This document shows positions 1-5,804 of a DNA stretch of 7,880 nucleotides, in pieces (the first letter of the stretch is position 1; each line of letters starts with the position of its first letter). The notes under the pieces were generated by a model. That model did no database searches. It worked only from the letters and a program-made list of their open reading frames with translations, and had not been told where the DNA came from. The DNA is from an uncultured Prevotellaceae bacterium (GTDB taxonomy: Bacteria; Bacteroidota; Bacteroidia; Bacteroidales; Bacteroidaceae), in assembly GCA_947306605.1 (NCBI GenBank), contig CAMZHB010000068.1, forward strand, positions 1-7,880, written 5' to 3'. The position numbers and the translations under genes are program-made.

Positions 1-80
1 GAGCCACATGGGCGCAAGTATATGGGACATAGTTCGGCTAATGTCGTTTCGGTCTGTTCTCGAGTTTGTTGTGGCGTCAT
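1..80 (-). CDS. Possible N-terminus of a divergent gene, cut by window start
   Basis: On the minus strand an ATG (complement of 78-80) opens a frame that stays open to the window edge, 26 full codons. The peptide starts MTPQQTREQTETTLAELCP and I do not recognise it. A divergent gene facing the DUF5063 operon would fit the intergenic layout. Support is weak: the frame is short, no TAnnTTTG element is visible upstream on the minus strand, and two plus-strand frames are also open across this stretch. It may be chance. Confidence 0.22.
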   Translation of the reverse strand, partial: MTPQQTREQTETTLAELCPIYLRPCG

Positions 81-138
81 TTTCGCGGTTTTTGCGAAAG
101 AGGAAAAGGGAAGGGGATGAAATACCGTTTGATTTTTG

Positions 139-146
139 TAATTTTG
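139..146 (+). promoter_or_regulatory. Promoter -7 element for the DUF5063-exonuclease-rlmI operon
   Basis: TAATTTTG matches the Bacteroidetes primary sigma factor -7 consensus TAnnTTTG and sits in the extended context GTAATTTTGCA (138-148). The predicted transcript start is near 153, leaving a leader of about 14 nt before the ATG at 167. No TTTG lies at the proper -33 distance (around 115-119 reads GGATG), so the upstream half is poor. The same extended element recurs at two other places in the window. Confidence 0.6.
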
Positions 147-166
147 CACATTATTAAATTATAGAC

Positions 167-700
167 ATGATGGAGACAGGATTGTATCCTCGCATTTACG
201 ACAAAGACGTGCTTGAGTTCCTGACCGTTTCAACGGAGTTCTGCGTTCGTATGGAGCAGGCGGCCCGGACGGAGTTGCGTGAACTCGTAGGCATGTTGCT
301 TAAAATTTTGCCATTGGTGTATGTGAAGGCTCTTGTGCTTGACGGAACGGTTCCTGAATCGGACGGCGTGGCGGAGCAATTGGTTACGGAATCCGATTAC
401 GAGTATGTGTGCACGTCGGTGTCGCAGGTGTTGGGCTCTTATGACGATTATCTGGACGTGTTTGTAGAAGACATGAAATACAGTGACCGTCCTGTACGCT
501 CGACTGTCTCGGAAAATTTGGCCGACATCTATCAGGATTTGCGCAACTTCGCGGGTATATACAAGCAAGGCTTTCCTGAGGCCATGTCTGCGGCACTCTG
601 GGACGTAATGGAAGGTTTCAGGACGTATTGGGGCCAACGTCTTGTGAACGTAATGCGGCCTTTGCACGAAATATATTTGACTTTTGACAATGAAGCCTGA
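167..700 (+). CDS. DUF5063 domain-containing protein
   Basis: This 177-residue, probably cytoplasmic protein has no signal peptide or membrane segment. I recognise the DUF5063 family, common in Bacteroidales, from its pattern: an N-terminal helical stretch with YDKDVLEF and LLKILPLVYVKA, then VTESDYEYV, an acidic DDYLDVFVEDMKYSD, SENLADIYQDLRNF at about residues 116-129, and TYWGQRLVN near the C-terminus. It is predicted to be almost all helical. No catalytic motif is visible and its biochemical role is unknown. Two adjacent ATGs (167 and 170) could both start it; the choice changes only one residue. It is the first gene of a tight operon, ending 3 nt before an exonuclease gene, so a role in RNA metabolism is a guess from context only. 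Confidence 0.85.
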   Translation: MMETGLYPRIYDKDVLEFLTVSTEFCVRMEQAARTELRELVGMLLKILPLVYVKALVLDGTVPESDGVAEQLVTESDYEYVCTSVSQVLGSYDDYLDVFVEDMKYSDRPVRSTVSENLADIYQDLRNFAGIYKQGFPEAMSAALWDVMEGFRTYWGQRLVNVMRPLHEIYLTFDNEA

Positions 701-703
701 ATA

Positions 704-1402
704 ATGGAGCCGGTGGTAACATTATACGAAGAATTTGACAAGACTAAAATAGCCGCATTACCGCAGGTGCAGTTTTCTGGCCGCATTGTGGTGGTGACAA
801 CAATAGGTTCCGTACGCCGTGCCATTGAGTTTCTGTCGCGGCATCCTATCTTGGGCATTGATACAGAGACTCGCCCGTCGTTTAAGAAGGGTACAAACCA
901 CAAGGTGTCTCTCTTGCAGTTGGCCACACGCGACATGTGCTTTCTGTTCCGCCTGAACAAAATCGGTTTGCCCGACAAGTTGTTGGAATTACTCGCAGAT
1001 AAACGGCAGCTAAAGGTAGGTCTGTCGTTGAAAGACGACCGTCATATGTTGCATGAACGGGCTTCGTTCGACGAAGGGCGCTTTATAGATTTGCAGGACT
1101 ATGTCCGTCAATTCGGTATTATGGACATGAGTTTGCAGAAACTGTTTGCCAACGTGTTTGGCCTGCGTATTTCGAAGGGAGCCCAACTCTCCAATTGGGA
1201 AGCCCCGGTTCTGACAGAGCGACAGAAACGTTACGCAGCGACAGACGCATGGGCGTGCGTGTTACTCTATCAGCGTTTGGAGGAGCTGAGACATACTGGC
1301 GACTATCGTTTGATTTCACGCGTGTCAATGGACCGTATGCAGGAGCAGGTGGTAAAGGATTTGGTGAATCAGCTGGCTTGGAGCCGCAAAGACAATAATT
1401 AA
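704..1402 (+). CDS. RNase D-like 3'-5' exonuclease (DEDDy family)
   Basis: This 232-residue single-domain 3'-5' exonuclease is of the RNase D/WRN type. All four acidic metal-binding positions are visible. Exo I is GIDTETRP with D53 and E55. Exo II is VGLSLKDDRHML with D111 (or D112). Exo III is RYAATDAWA with Y177 and D181, the YxxxD pattern that defines DEDDy enzymes. There is no HRDC domain, so it is shorter than classical RNase D (about 370 residues) and resembles the compact Bacteroidetes form. The family removes nucleotides from RNA or DNA 3' ends with two metal ions; the substrate here is not known. Its place between DUF5063 and an rRNA methyltransferase gene (3 nt and 12 nt gaps) favours stable-RNA processing, which is inference. 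The ATG at 704 is the only sensible start. Confidence 0.9.
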   Translation: MEPVVTLYEEFDKTKIAALPQVQFSGRIVVVTTIGSVRRAIEFLSRHPILGIDTETRPSFKKGTNHKVSLLQLATRDMCFLFRLNKIGLPDKLLELLADKRQLKVGLSLKDDRHMLHERASFDEGRFIDLQDYVRQFGIMDMSLQKLFANVFGLRISKGAQLSNWEAPVLTERQKRYAATDAWACVLLYQRLEELRHTGDYRLISRVSMDRMQEQVVKDLVNQLAWSRKDNN

Positions 1403-1414
1403 TTAAGGTACGTA

Positions 1415-2593
1415 ATGTATAAGAAACTCTATCTGAAACGTGGTAAGGATGCAAGTTTGCTTCGCTTTCATCCATGGGTTTTTTCGGGTGCTGTAGCCCG
1501 GATGGACGAAGGCCTGACTGAAGGTGAAATCGTTCGAGTACTTGATTTCGAAGGCTCTTTCTTGGCTTTGGGGCATTATCAGATAGGTTCTATCGCCGTG
1601 CGTGTGCTTTCTTTTGAAGACTGTCCCGTAGATGGCGGATTCTGGCGCAAACGTTTGGCATGTGCACTTGAGGTTAGACGTGCCTTAGGCCTGCAACGTG
1701 AAGACAACAACATATATCGTTTGGTTCATGGCGAAGGTGACGCTCTGCCAGGACTGGTTATTGACATCTATGGTAAGGCTGCGGTGATGCAGGCCCACAG
1801 TGTAGGAATGCATCTCTGTCGTATGGATGTGGCAGAAGCCTTGTCGGACGTGATGGGTCAAAGTTTGGAGTCCGTATATTATAAAAGCGATTCCACACTT
1901 CCTTTTAAAGCCAATCTTGAAAGCGAGAACGGTTACCTGATAGGGGAGAAAGCCTCTGATATCGCCGTTGAAAACGGTCTGAAATTCCACATAGACTGGC
2001 TGAAAGGGCAGAAAACAGGTTTCTTTGTCGATCAACGTGAAAACCGAAGTCTGCTTGAGCATTATGCAAGTGGGAGAAAAGTGCTTAATATGTTTTGTTA
2101 TACGGGCGGCTTTTCGGTATATGCTCTTCGCGGAGGGGCACATGAAGTGCATTCTGTGGATAGTTCTTCCCGGGCAATTGAGGTTACGGATGCCAATGTG
2201 GCCTTGAATTTCCCGGATATCAAAAATCATACGTCCTATGCCGAAGATGCGTTTAAGTATCTGCAAGGTATGGACACCGATTACGATTTAGTGGTGCTCG
2301 ATCCTCCGGCTTTTGCGAAGCATAAGGATGCTCTCCGGAATGCACTCAAAGGTTATACGCGGTTAAATGCGAAAGCATTTGAAAAAATCAAATCTGGGGG
2401 CGTTTTATTTACTTTCAGTTGCTCGCAAGCTGTAAATAAGGAACAATTTCGTTTGGCTGTTTTCACGGCGGCGGCACAAAGCGGGCGCTATGTGAGAATA
2501 CTGCACCAGCTACATCAACCTGCTGATCATCCAATCAATATATATCATCCCGAAGGTGAGTATTTGAAAGGCCTGGTGCTGTATGTCGAATAG
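1415..2593 (+). CDS. rlmI: 23S rRNA (cytosine-5) methyltransferase, RlmI-like
   Basis: This is a 392-residue class I SAM-dependent methyltransferase of the COG1092 family; E. coli RlmI makes m5C1962 in 23S rRNA. An N-terminal PUA-like RNA-binding domain spans about residues 1-75 (LYLKRGKDASLL, FHPWVFSGAV). A central domain (about 85-190) leads to the catalytic Rossmann domain. SAM motif I is VLNMFCYTGGFSVYA (223-237), motif IV is VVLDPPAFAK (293-302), and the likely catalytic cysteine is C336 in FSCSQ. The C-terminal HPEGEYLKGL is also typical of the family. Length is normal for RlmI. It is the third gene of the operon, 12 nt after the exonuclease gene. The exact target base is inferred from E. 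coli; a related family member could modify another site. Confidence 0.88.
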   Translation: MYKKLYLKRGKDASLLRFHPWVFSGAVARMDEGLTEGEIVRVLDFEGSFLALGHYQIGSIAVRVLSFEDCPVDGGFWRKRLACALEVRRALGLQREDNNIYRLVHGEGDALPGLVIDIYGKAAVMQAHSVGMHLCRMDVAEALSDVMGQSLESVYYKSDSTLPFKANLESENGYLIGEKASDIAVENGLKFHIDWLKGQKTGFFVDQRENRSLLEHYASGRKVLNMFCYTGGFSVYALRGGAHEVHSVDSSSRAIEVTDANVALNFPDIKNHTSYAEDAFKYLQGMDTDYDLVVLDPPAFAKHKDALRNALKGYTRLNAKAFEKIKSGGVLFTFSCSQAVNKEQFRLAVFTAAAQSGRYVRILHQLHQPADHPINIYHPEGEYLKGLVLYVE

Positions 2594-2641
2594 CATGTCA
2601 GGGAAAAATAAATATTGGGGGAAACTTTTTTGAAGAAAATA

Positions 2642-2672
2642 TTGTTTGTATGAATGAAAGTTTGTAATTTTG
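2642..2672 (+). promoter_or_regulatory. Putative promoter upstream of the histidine kinase locus
   Basis: A -33-like TTG at 2642-2644 is followed, after 20 nt, by the -7 element TAATTTTG at 2665-2672, within GTAATTTTGCA. The core 14-mer TTTGTAATTTTGCA (2661-2674) is identical to that at 135-148. Transcription would start near 2679, giving a leader of about 112 nt before the ATG at 2791, much longer than the leaders at the other two promoters (13-14 nt). A terminator-like hairpin lies inside this leader. Confidence 0.6.
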
Positions 2673-2705
2673 CAATGTTTTCATGGTATTAGATTTAAGG
2701 TTAGT

Positions 2706-2738
2706 AAAGATTGGTTGTCGTGAGACAATCAATTTTTT
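2706..2738 (+). terminator. Terminator-like hairpin between rlmI and the kinase gene
   Basis: The arms 2706-2719 and 2724-2737 can form a 14-bp stem with two G-U pairs, closed by a GTGA (GNRA-type) tetraloop at 2720-2723. The 3' side ends in six T (2733-2738), some of which pair with the A-rich 5' foot. This has the form of an intrinsic terminator. It could end the rlmI transcript, 113 nt or more after that gene's stop. Because the promoter-like site at 2642-2672 lies before it, it could instead act as an attenuator in the kinase leader. Confidence 0.6.
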
Positions 2739-2790
2739 GTATATATACGATTTGCCGGTATTTGTCGTTATTTAAGAAGAAACCAAAGAG

Positions 2791-3084
2791 ATGCAGTGGA
2801 CCGATAGAAACAAGCAAATTAAGTATTTGTTGATTGTGGCCGCCGTTATAATTGCGACGGTTTCCCTGGTGTTTTCGCATGTTCTTGTGAAAAACCTGGA
2901 GGAAGAAGCCCGCTCAAAGATGAGTGTTTGGGCTGAGGCTATGCGCTCCTTGAACACGGCTGACGACAACACGGACTTGAATCTGGTGCTGAAAGTAATC
3001 AACACCAATACCACCATTCCAATCCTGGTGCTTGACGAAGAGGGCAAGGTGTTGGATTCACGCAAAATAAACAAGCGTTACTAA
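2791..3084 (+). CDS. N-terminal sensor fragment of the split histidine kinase
   Basis: This 97-residue product starts at ATG 2791 after a purine-rich leader and ends at the premature TAA. Residues 1-10 are polar and positive, followed by one membrane helix at about 11-30 (YLLIVAAVIIATVSLVFSH). A charged helical stretch follows (about 34-55), then the start of an extracytoplasmic domain with IPILVLDEEGKVLDS (77-90), a strand-turn-strand pattern seen in periplasmic PAS/Cache-like sensor folds. Alone it would be a membrane-anchored stub with no kinase activity. It is best read as the first part of the whole kinase, not as a separate gene. Confidence 0.5.
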   Translation: MQWTDRNKQIKYLLIVAAVIIATVSLVFSHVLVKNLEEEARSKMSVWAEAMRSLNTADDNTDLNLVLKVINTNTTIPILVLDEEGKVLDSRKINKRY

Positions 3085-3099
3085 AACGCAGCCGACACG

Positions 3100-3978
3100 T
3101 TGGCGTATATGGATCGCTGTGTGTCGAGGATGCGTGAGGACGGCAATGCAATTAAAATTACGTTGGATGCACAAGAACCAGCCGACAGCACGGTTGAGAG
3201 TACACCAGAGTATCTTGAAATTTTATATGAAGATTCTGTAACGCTGCGTCGCCTGGCTGTTTTCCCCTATATTCAACTTGGTGTCGCCGGAATATTTGTT
3301 CTGACCATTGTATTTGCCCTGTTGAGTTCAAAACGTGCGGAACAAAATCGTGTATGGGTGGGATTGTCTAAAGAAACTGCGCATCAGCTCGGCACACCTA
3401 TATCATCGTTGATGGGTTGGACGGAGATACTGAAGGAGAACTACCCCGAAGATTCCATGATTCCTGAATTGGAGAAAGATGTAAACCGTTTGAATCTTAT
3501 TGCAGAGCGTTTCTCGAAAGTTGGGTCGCAGCCGGAATTTAAGGAAGAGAACATCTGTGATGTCTTGTGGCGCGTGGCTGATTACATATCGTTACGTAGT
3601 TCGGATAAGATAAAGATCGTGTGCAATTTCCCTTCTACGCCAGTGATGATATCAATGAGTGCACCGCTTTTTGAGTGGGTAATAGAAAATTTATGCAAGA
3701 ACGCCATTGACGCAATGTCTGGTCGTGGACAAATATTGCTTACCGTGCACGAAATAACCGGTCTTGTGATTATTGAAGTGTCGGATACAGGAAAGGGTAT
3801 CGCAAAAAATCATTTCAAATCTGTGTTTGCGCCAGGCTTTACTACGAAAAAGCGTGGCTGGGGTTTGGGACTTTCGCTGGCAAAGCGCATCGTAGAGAAA
3901 TATCATAGGGGAAAAATCTACGTTAAAAGTTCCGAAATCGGAAAAGGAACGACTTTTCGGATTGAATTACGGAAATGA
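3100..3978 (+). CDS. C-terminal fragment of split histidine kinase: TM2 and catalytic core
   Basis: This frame runs 292 codons from TTG 3100; ATG 3109 is the first ATG and the more likely start if it is translated alone. Numbered from 3100, it holds the end of the sensor domain (1-48), membrane helix TM2 (about 52-77), an H-box KETAHQLGTPISSL with phospho-acceptor H95 (codon 3382-3384), an N-box ENLCKNAIDAM (196-206), a G1 box DTGKGIA (229-235), an F-box FAPGFTTKKRG (243-253), a G2 box WGLGLSLAKRI (254-264), and GKGTTFRIEL near the end. The family autophosphorylates the histidine with ATP and passes the phosphate to a response regulator. All these residues are intact. No translation-start signal is evident just after the TAA, so independent expression is uncertain. 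It ends 1 nt before the -33 box of the next operon. Confidence 0.6.
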   Translation: MAYMDRCVSRMREDGNAIKITLDAQEPADSTVESTPEYLEILYEDSVTLRRLAVFPYIQLGVAGIFVLTIVFALLSSKRAEQNRVWVGLSKETAHQLGTPISSLMGWTEILKENYPEDSMIPELEKDVNRLNLIAERFSKVGSQPEFKEENICDVLWRVADYISLRSSDKIKIVCNFPSTPVMISMSAPLFEWVIENLCKNAIDAMSGRGQILLTVHEITGLVIIEVSDTGKGIAKNHFKSVFAPGFTTKKRGWGLGLSLAKRIVEKYHRGKIYVKSSEIGKGTTFRIELRK

Positions 3979-3979
3979 T

Positions 3980-4011
3980 TTTGCGTATTTCAATTTAAAA
4001 TAGTAACTTTG
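3980..4011 (+). promoter_or_regulatory. Promoter of the yceD-rpmF-fabH operon
   Basis: TTTG (3980-3983), 20 nt, then TAACTTTG (4004-4011) is a full match to the Bacteroidetes -33/-7 promoter, with the extension GTAACTTTGCA (4003-4013). The predicted start near 4018 leaves a leader of about 13 nt before the ATG at 4031. The -33 box begins 1 nt after the kinase stop codon, so the operon can be expressed independently of the broken kinase gene. Confidence 0.8.
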
Positions 4012-4030
4012 CAGGCCAAAAGAGTGGAAT

Positions 4031-4474
4031 ATGGCCTATCGTGTCGATTTGAACGCCATCGGAAAGGAACAAGTGTCGTTTGATTTTGAGATTGACGATA
4101 CATTCTTTGCGGCTCTCAAACAAGCTGTGGTAGAAGACGGTGTTCTTTCAGCGCATGTGGACATCCAGCCCAAGGCAGGCGATTCTTATCGGATGCAAGT
4201 GGGTATTAACGGTTATGTTGTGGTACCTTGTGACCGCTGTCTTGAACCTATGCAATGGCATGTCTCTGTTCAACAGGAGGTAAATGTGGAAAAAACTACG
4301 ACTGTGCCGGATGTGAACTCTGATGTTGTTTTATCAGAAAAAGATGGCACGTTAGATTTGGCCCCGCTCTTATATGATTTTATCGCAGTGGCAATCCCGA
4401 TTCAGCATACTCATGCAGAGGGAGAGTGTAACGAAGAAATGATAAATAAACTCAGCAGTTATATGGTCAATTAG
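4031..4474 (+). CDS. yceD: YceD/DUF177 family protein, 23S rRNA accumulation-linked
   Basis: This is a 147-residue cytoplasmic protein of the DUF177/YceD family. Signature parts are the cysteine pair in VPCDRCLEP (about residues 66-74), the following beta-rich segment, the acidic DLAPLLYDFIAVAIPI near residues 114-129, and a late HAEGEC with a further cysteine. The cysteines suggest a metal site, though family members vary in this. YceD homologues have been tied to 23S rRNA processing or accumulation, and the gene is nearly always next to rpmF, as it is here; the exact activity is unknown. Start ATG 4031 lies 13 nt after the predicted transcript start. The A-rich stretch before rpmF follows its stop codon. 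Confidence 0.88.
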   Translation: MAYRVDLNAIGKEQVSFDFEIDDTFFAALKQAVVEDGVLSAHVDIQPKAGDSYRMQVGINGYVVVPCDRCLEPMQWHVSVQQEVNVEKTTTVPDVNSDVVLSEKDGTLDLAPLLYDFIAVAIPIQHTHAEGECNEEMINKLSSYMVN

Positions 4475-4524
4475 GCTTGACGGCGAGTGTAAAACGGATA
4501 ATAATAACTAAAAATACATTAGAA

Positions 4525-4713
4525 ATGGCACATCCTAAAAGAAGACAATCGAAAACCAGAACACTGAAGAGAAGAACTCATGATAAGGCTGTAGCACCTA
4601 CGCTTGCCAAGTGCCCAAATTGCGGTGAATGGCATGTATATCATACGGTATGCGGTGCATGTGGCTACTACAGAGGTAAACTGGCCGTTGAAAAAGAAGT
4701 TATAGCCGAATAA
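4525..4713 (+). CDS. rpmF: Large ribosomal subunit protein bL32
   Basis: This 62-residue basic protein starts MAHPKRRQSKTRTLKRRTHD, the classic L32 N-terminus. It carries a complete zinc ribbon, CPNC (C30, C33) and CGAC (C43, C46), so it is the zinc-binding C+ form. It is part of the 50S subunit. The frame is open back to a TTG at 4477, but the ATG at 4525 is the true start: the L32 family begins at MAHPKR. The A/T-rich 4497-4524 leader (ATAATAACTAAAAATACATT) is the usual Bacteroidetes kind of ribosome entry region without Shine-Dalgarno. It is co-transcribed with yceD (50 nt gap) and fabH (8 nt gap). No plsX gene lies between rpmF and fabH. Confidence 0.97.
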   Translation: MAHPKRRQSKTRTLKRRTHDKAVAPTLAKCPNCGEWHVYHTVCGACGYYRGKLAVEKEVIAE

Positions 4714-4721
4714 GCTAAATT

Positions 4722-5735
4722 ATGGGTAAAATTCGTGCGGTTATTACCGGCGTCGGAGGCTACGTTCCCGAATATGTCCTGACGAATGAGGAACTTTCGA
4801 GAATGGTAGACACGAGTGACGAATGGATAATGACACGTATTGGCGTTAAAGAACGCCGTATACTGAACGAAGAAGGACTTGGTACAGGCTATATGGCCCG
4901 TAAAGCCGCCAAACAATTGATGGCGAAGACCGGATATGACCCTGATTCCATCGATTGTGTGATAGTGACATCATCAACTGCGGACTATCATTTCCCGTCT
5001 ACGGCTTCCATCGTTCTAGGTCACCTTGGCTTGAAAAATGCTTTTGCATTTGACGTTTCAGCTGCATGTTGTGGATTCCTGTATACGATGGACTTGGCTG
5101 CATCTATGATTGAATGTGGCCGTTACAAGCGTATAATTGTGATTGGCGCGGACAAAATGTCGTCTGTTGTTGATTATACCGAGCGTGCCACTTGTCCTAT
5201 TTTTGGCGATGGCGCAGGTGCCGTGATGGTTGAGGCCTCTGAAGACGAAAGTCTCGGATGGCAGGATTCCATAATGCGTACTGACGGTAAGGGTTTGCCT
5301 TTCCTGTGCCTCAAAGCCGGCGGTTCGGTTTGTCCTCCTTCGTATTTTACGATTGATCACAAAATGCATTACATCCATCAAGAAGGTCGTACGGTCTTCA
5401 AGTATGCTGTGACCGCCATGAGTGATCTTACTGCCGAGATAGCCCAACGTAATGGTTTGAATAACGAGAATATTGCTTGGGTTATACCGCATCAGGCCAA
5501 CGTTCGCATAATTCAGGCCGTGGCACACCGTCTTGAGTTGCCTATGGAGAAAGTTATGCTCAACATCCAGCGATATGGTAACACCAGTGCGGGTACTTTG
5601 CCTTTGGCTCTTTGGGATTATGAGAAGCAACTCAAGAAAGGAGACAAACTTGTGCTGACAGCGTTTGGTGCAGGTTTCGTTTCGGGAGCCGCATATATGA
5701 CGTGGGCTTACGACGGAGCGTCTGTAGAGAATTAA
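4722..5735 (+). CDS. fabH: Beta-ketoacyl-ACP synthase III (FabH)
   Basis: FabH condenses an acyl-CoA (usually acetyl-CoA) with malonyl-ACP to begin type II fatty acid synthesis in the cytoplasm. The 337-residue protein has a normal length and a full Cys-His-Asn triad: C116 in DVSAACCGF, H257 in WVIPHQANVRI and N287 in RYGNTSAGT. The N-terminal ITGVGGYVPEYVLTNEEL and DTSDEWIMTRIGVKER are diagnostic of FabH, as is GDGAGAV (162-168). A second cysteine, C117, sits beside the nucleophile where E. coli FabH has Ala. The starter-unit preference (straight or branched chain) cannot be read from these motifs. It is the last gene of the yceD operon and is followed by a strong terminator. Confidence 0.96.
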   Translation: MGKIRAVITGVGGYVPEYVLTNEELSRMVDTSDEWIMTRIGVKERRILNEEGLGTGYMARKAAKQLMAKTGYDPDSIDCVIVTSSTADYHFPSTASIVLGHLGLKNAFAFDVSAACCGFLYTMDLAASMIECGRYKRIIVIGADKMSSVVDYTERATCPIFGDGAGAVMVEASEDESLGWQDSIMRTDGKGLPFLCLKAGGSVCPPSYFTIDHKMHYIHQEGRTVFKYAVTAMSDLTAEIAQRNGLNNENIAWVIPHQANVRIIQAVAHRLELPMEKVMLNIQRYGNTSAGTLPLALWDYEKQLKKGDKLVLTAFGAGFVSGAAYMTWAYDGASVEN

Positions 5736-5755
5736 AATTTTACATTCCAAATCAT

Positions 5756-5790
5756 AAAACGCATCTCTTGAGAAACTGATGCGTTTTTTT
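5756..5790 (+). terminator. Intrinsic terminator after fabH, directly before era
   Basis: A perfect 10-bp stem, AAAACGCATC (5756-5765) with GATGCGTTTT (5778-5787), encloses a 12-nt loop and runs into seven T (5784-5790). The A-tract on the other side could make it act in both directions. It ends the fabH operon, yet lies only 14 nt before the era start codon. Confidence 0.88.
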
Positions 5791-5804
5791 GAATTATATA
5801 AGGT

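Larger units (their letters stand above)
2791..3978 (+). pseudogene. Sensor histidine kinase interrupted by one in-frame TAA
   Basis: The two halves of one membrane-bound sensor kinase lie in the same reading frame, parted by a single TAA at 3082-3084. With a sense codon there, the protein would be about 395 residues and complete: TM1, an extracytoplasmic sensor of about 120 residues, TM2, a short linker without an obvious HAMP domain, then histidine-acceptor and ATPase domains. The frame does not shift, so a one-base substitution is enough to explain it; CAA, AAA, GAA, TTA, TCA, TAT and TAC are all one step away. No response regulator gene is adjacent, so it is an orphan kinase. It may be a recently inactivated gene, a strain polymorphism, a base-call error, or two separately translated pieces. 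The 292 codons after the stop are open and keep every kinase motif, which argues for a recent change. Confidence 0.75.

Noticed and set aside
80..100. Inverted repeat TTTCGC/GCGAAA near the window start as a terminator
   Set aside because: The stem is 6-7 bp with a 7-nt loop and no T-tract follows on either strand; on the + side a purine-rich run follows.
1..157. Plus-strand frames open from the window edge to the TGA at 118-120 and to the TAA at 155-157, as the end of an upstream gene
   Set aside because: Neither tail resembles a known C-terminus. The first is cysteine-rich with unusual codons, and the second would run through the promoter element at 139-146.
2746..2754. TACGATTTG as the true kinase promoter after the hairpin
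   Set aside because: The spacer inside the motif is three bases instead of two, and no TTG or TTTG lies about 20 nt upstream. It stays a weak alternative if the hairpin ends rlmI transcription.
3082..3084. TAA read as a sense codon (alternative genetic code or programmed read-through)
   Set aside because: The exonuclease, rpmF and fabH genes all end in TAA at the expected family length, so TAA is a working stop. The context (TAA AAC) is not a known read-through signal and no downstream structure stands out.
3060..3110. Frameshift from a homopolymer sequencing error as the cause of the split kinase
   Set aside because: Both halves are in the same frame and the local A-run is only four bases. 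An indel would have put the halves in different frames.
4477..4524. Upstream TTG start extending L32 by 16 residues
   Set aside because: L32 begins at MAHPKR across bacteria, and the added stretch is A/T-rich leader with no protein-like pattern.
5058..5750. Long antisense open frame of about 230 codons opposite fabH
   Set aside because: It is a shadow of the fabH coding frame; the sense strand has full FabH motifs and the antisense product shows no recognisable domain. The antisense frames opposite DUF5063, rlmI, era and der were rejected for the same reason.
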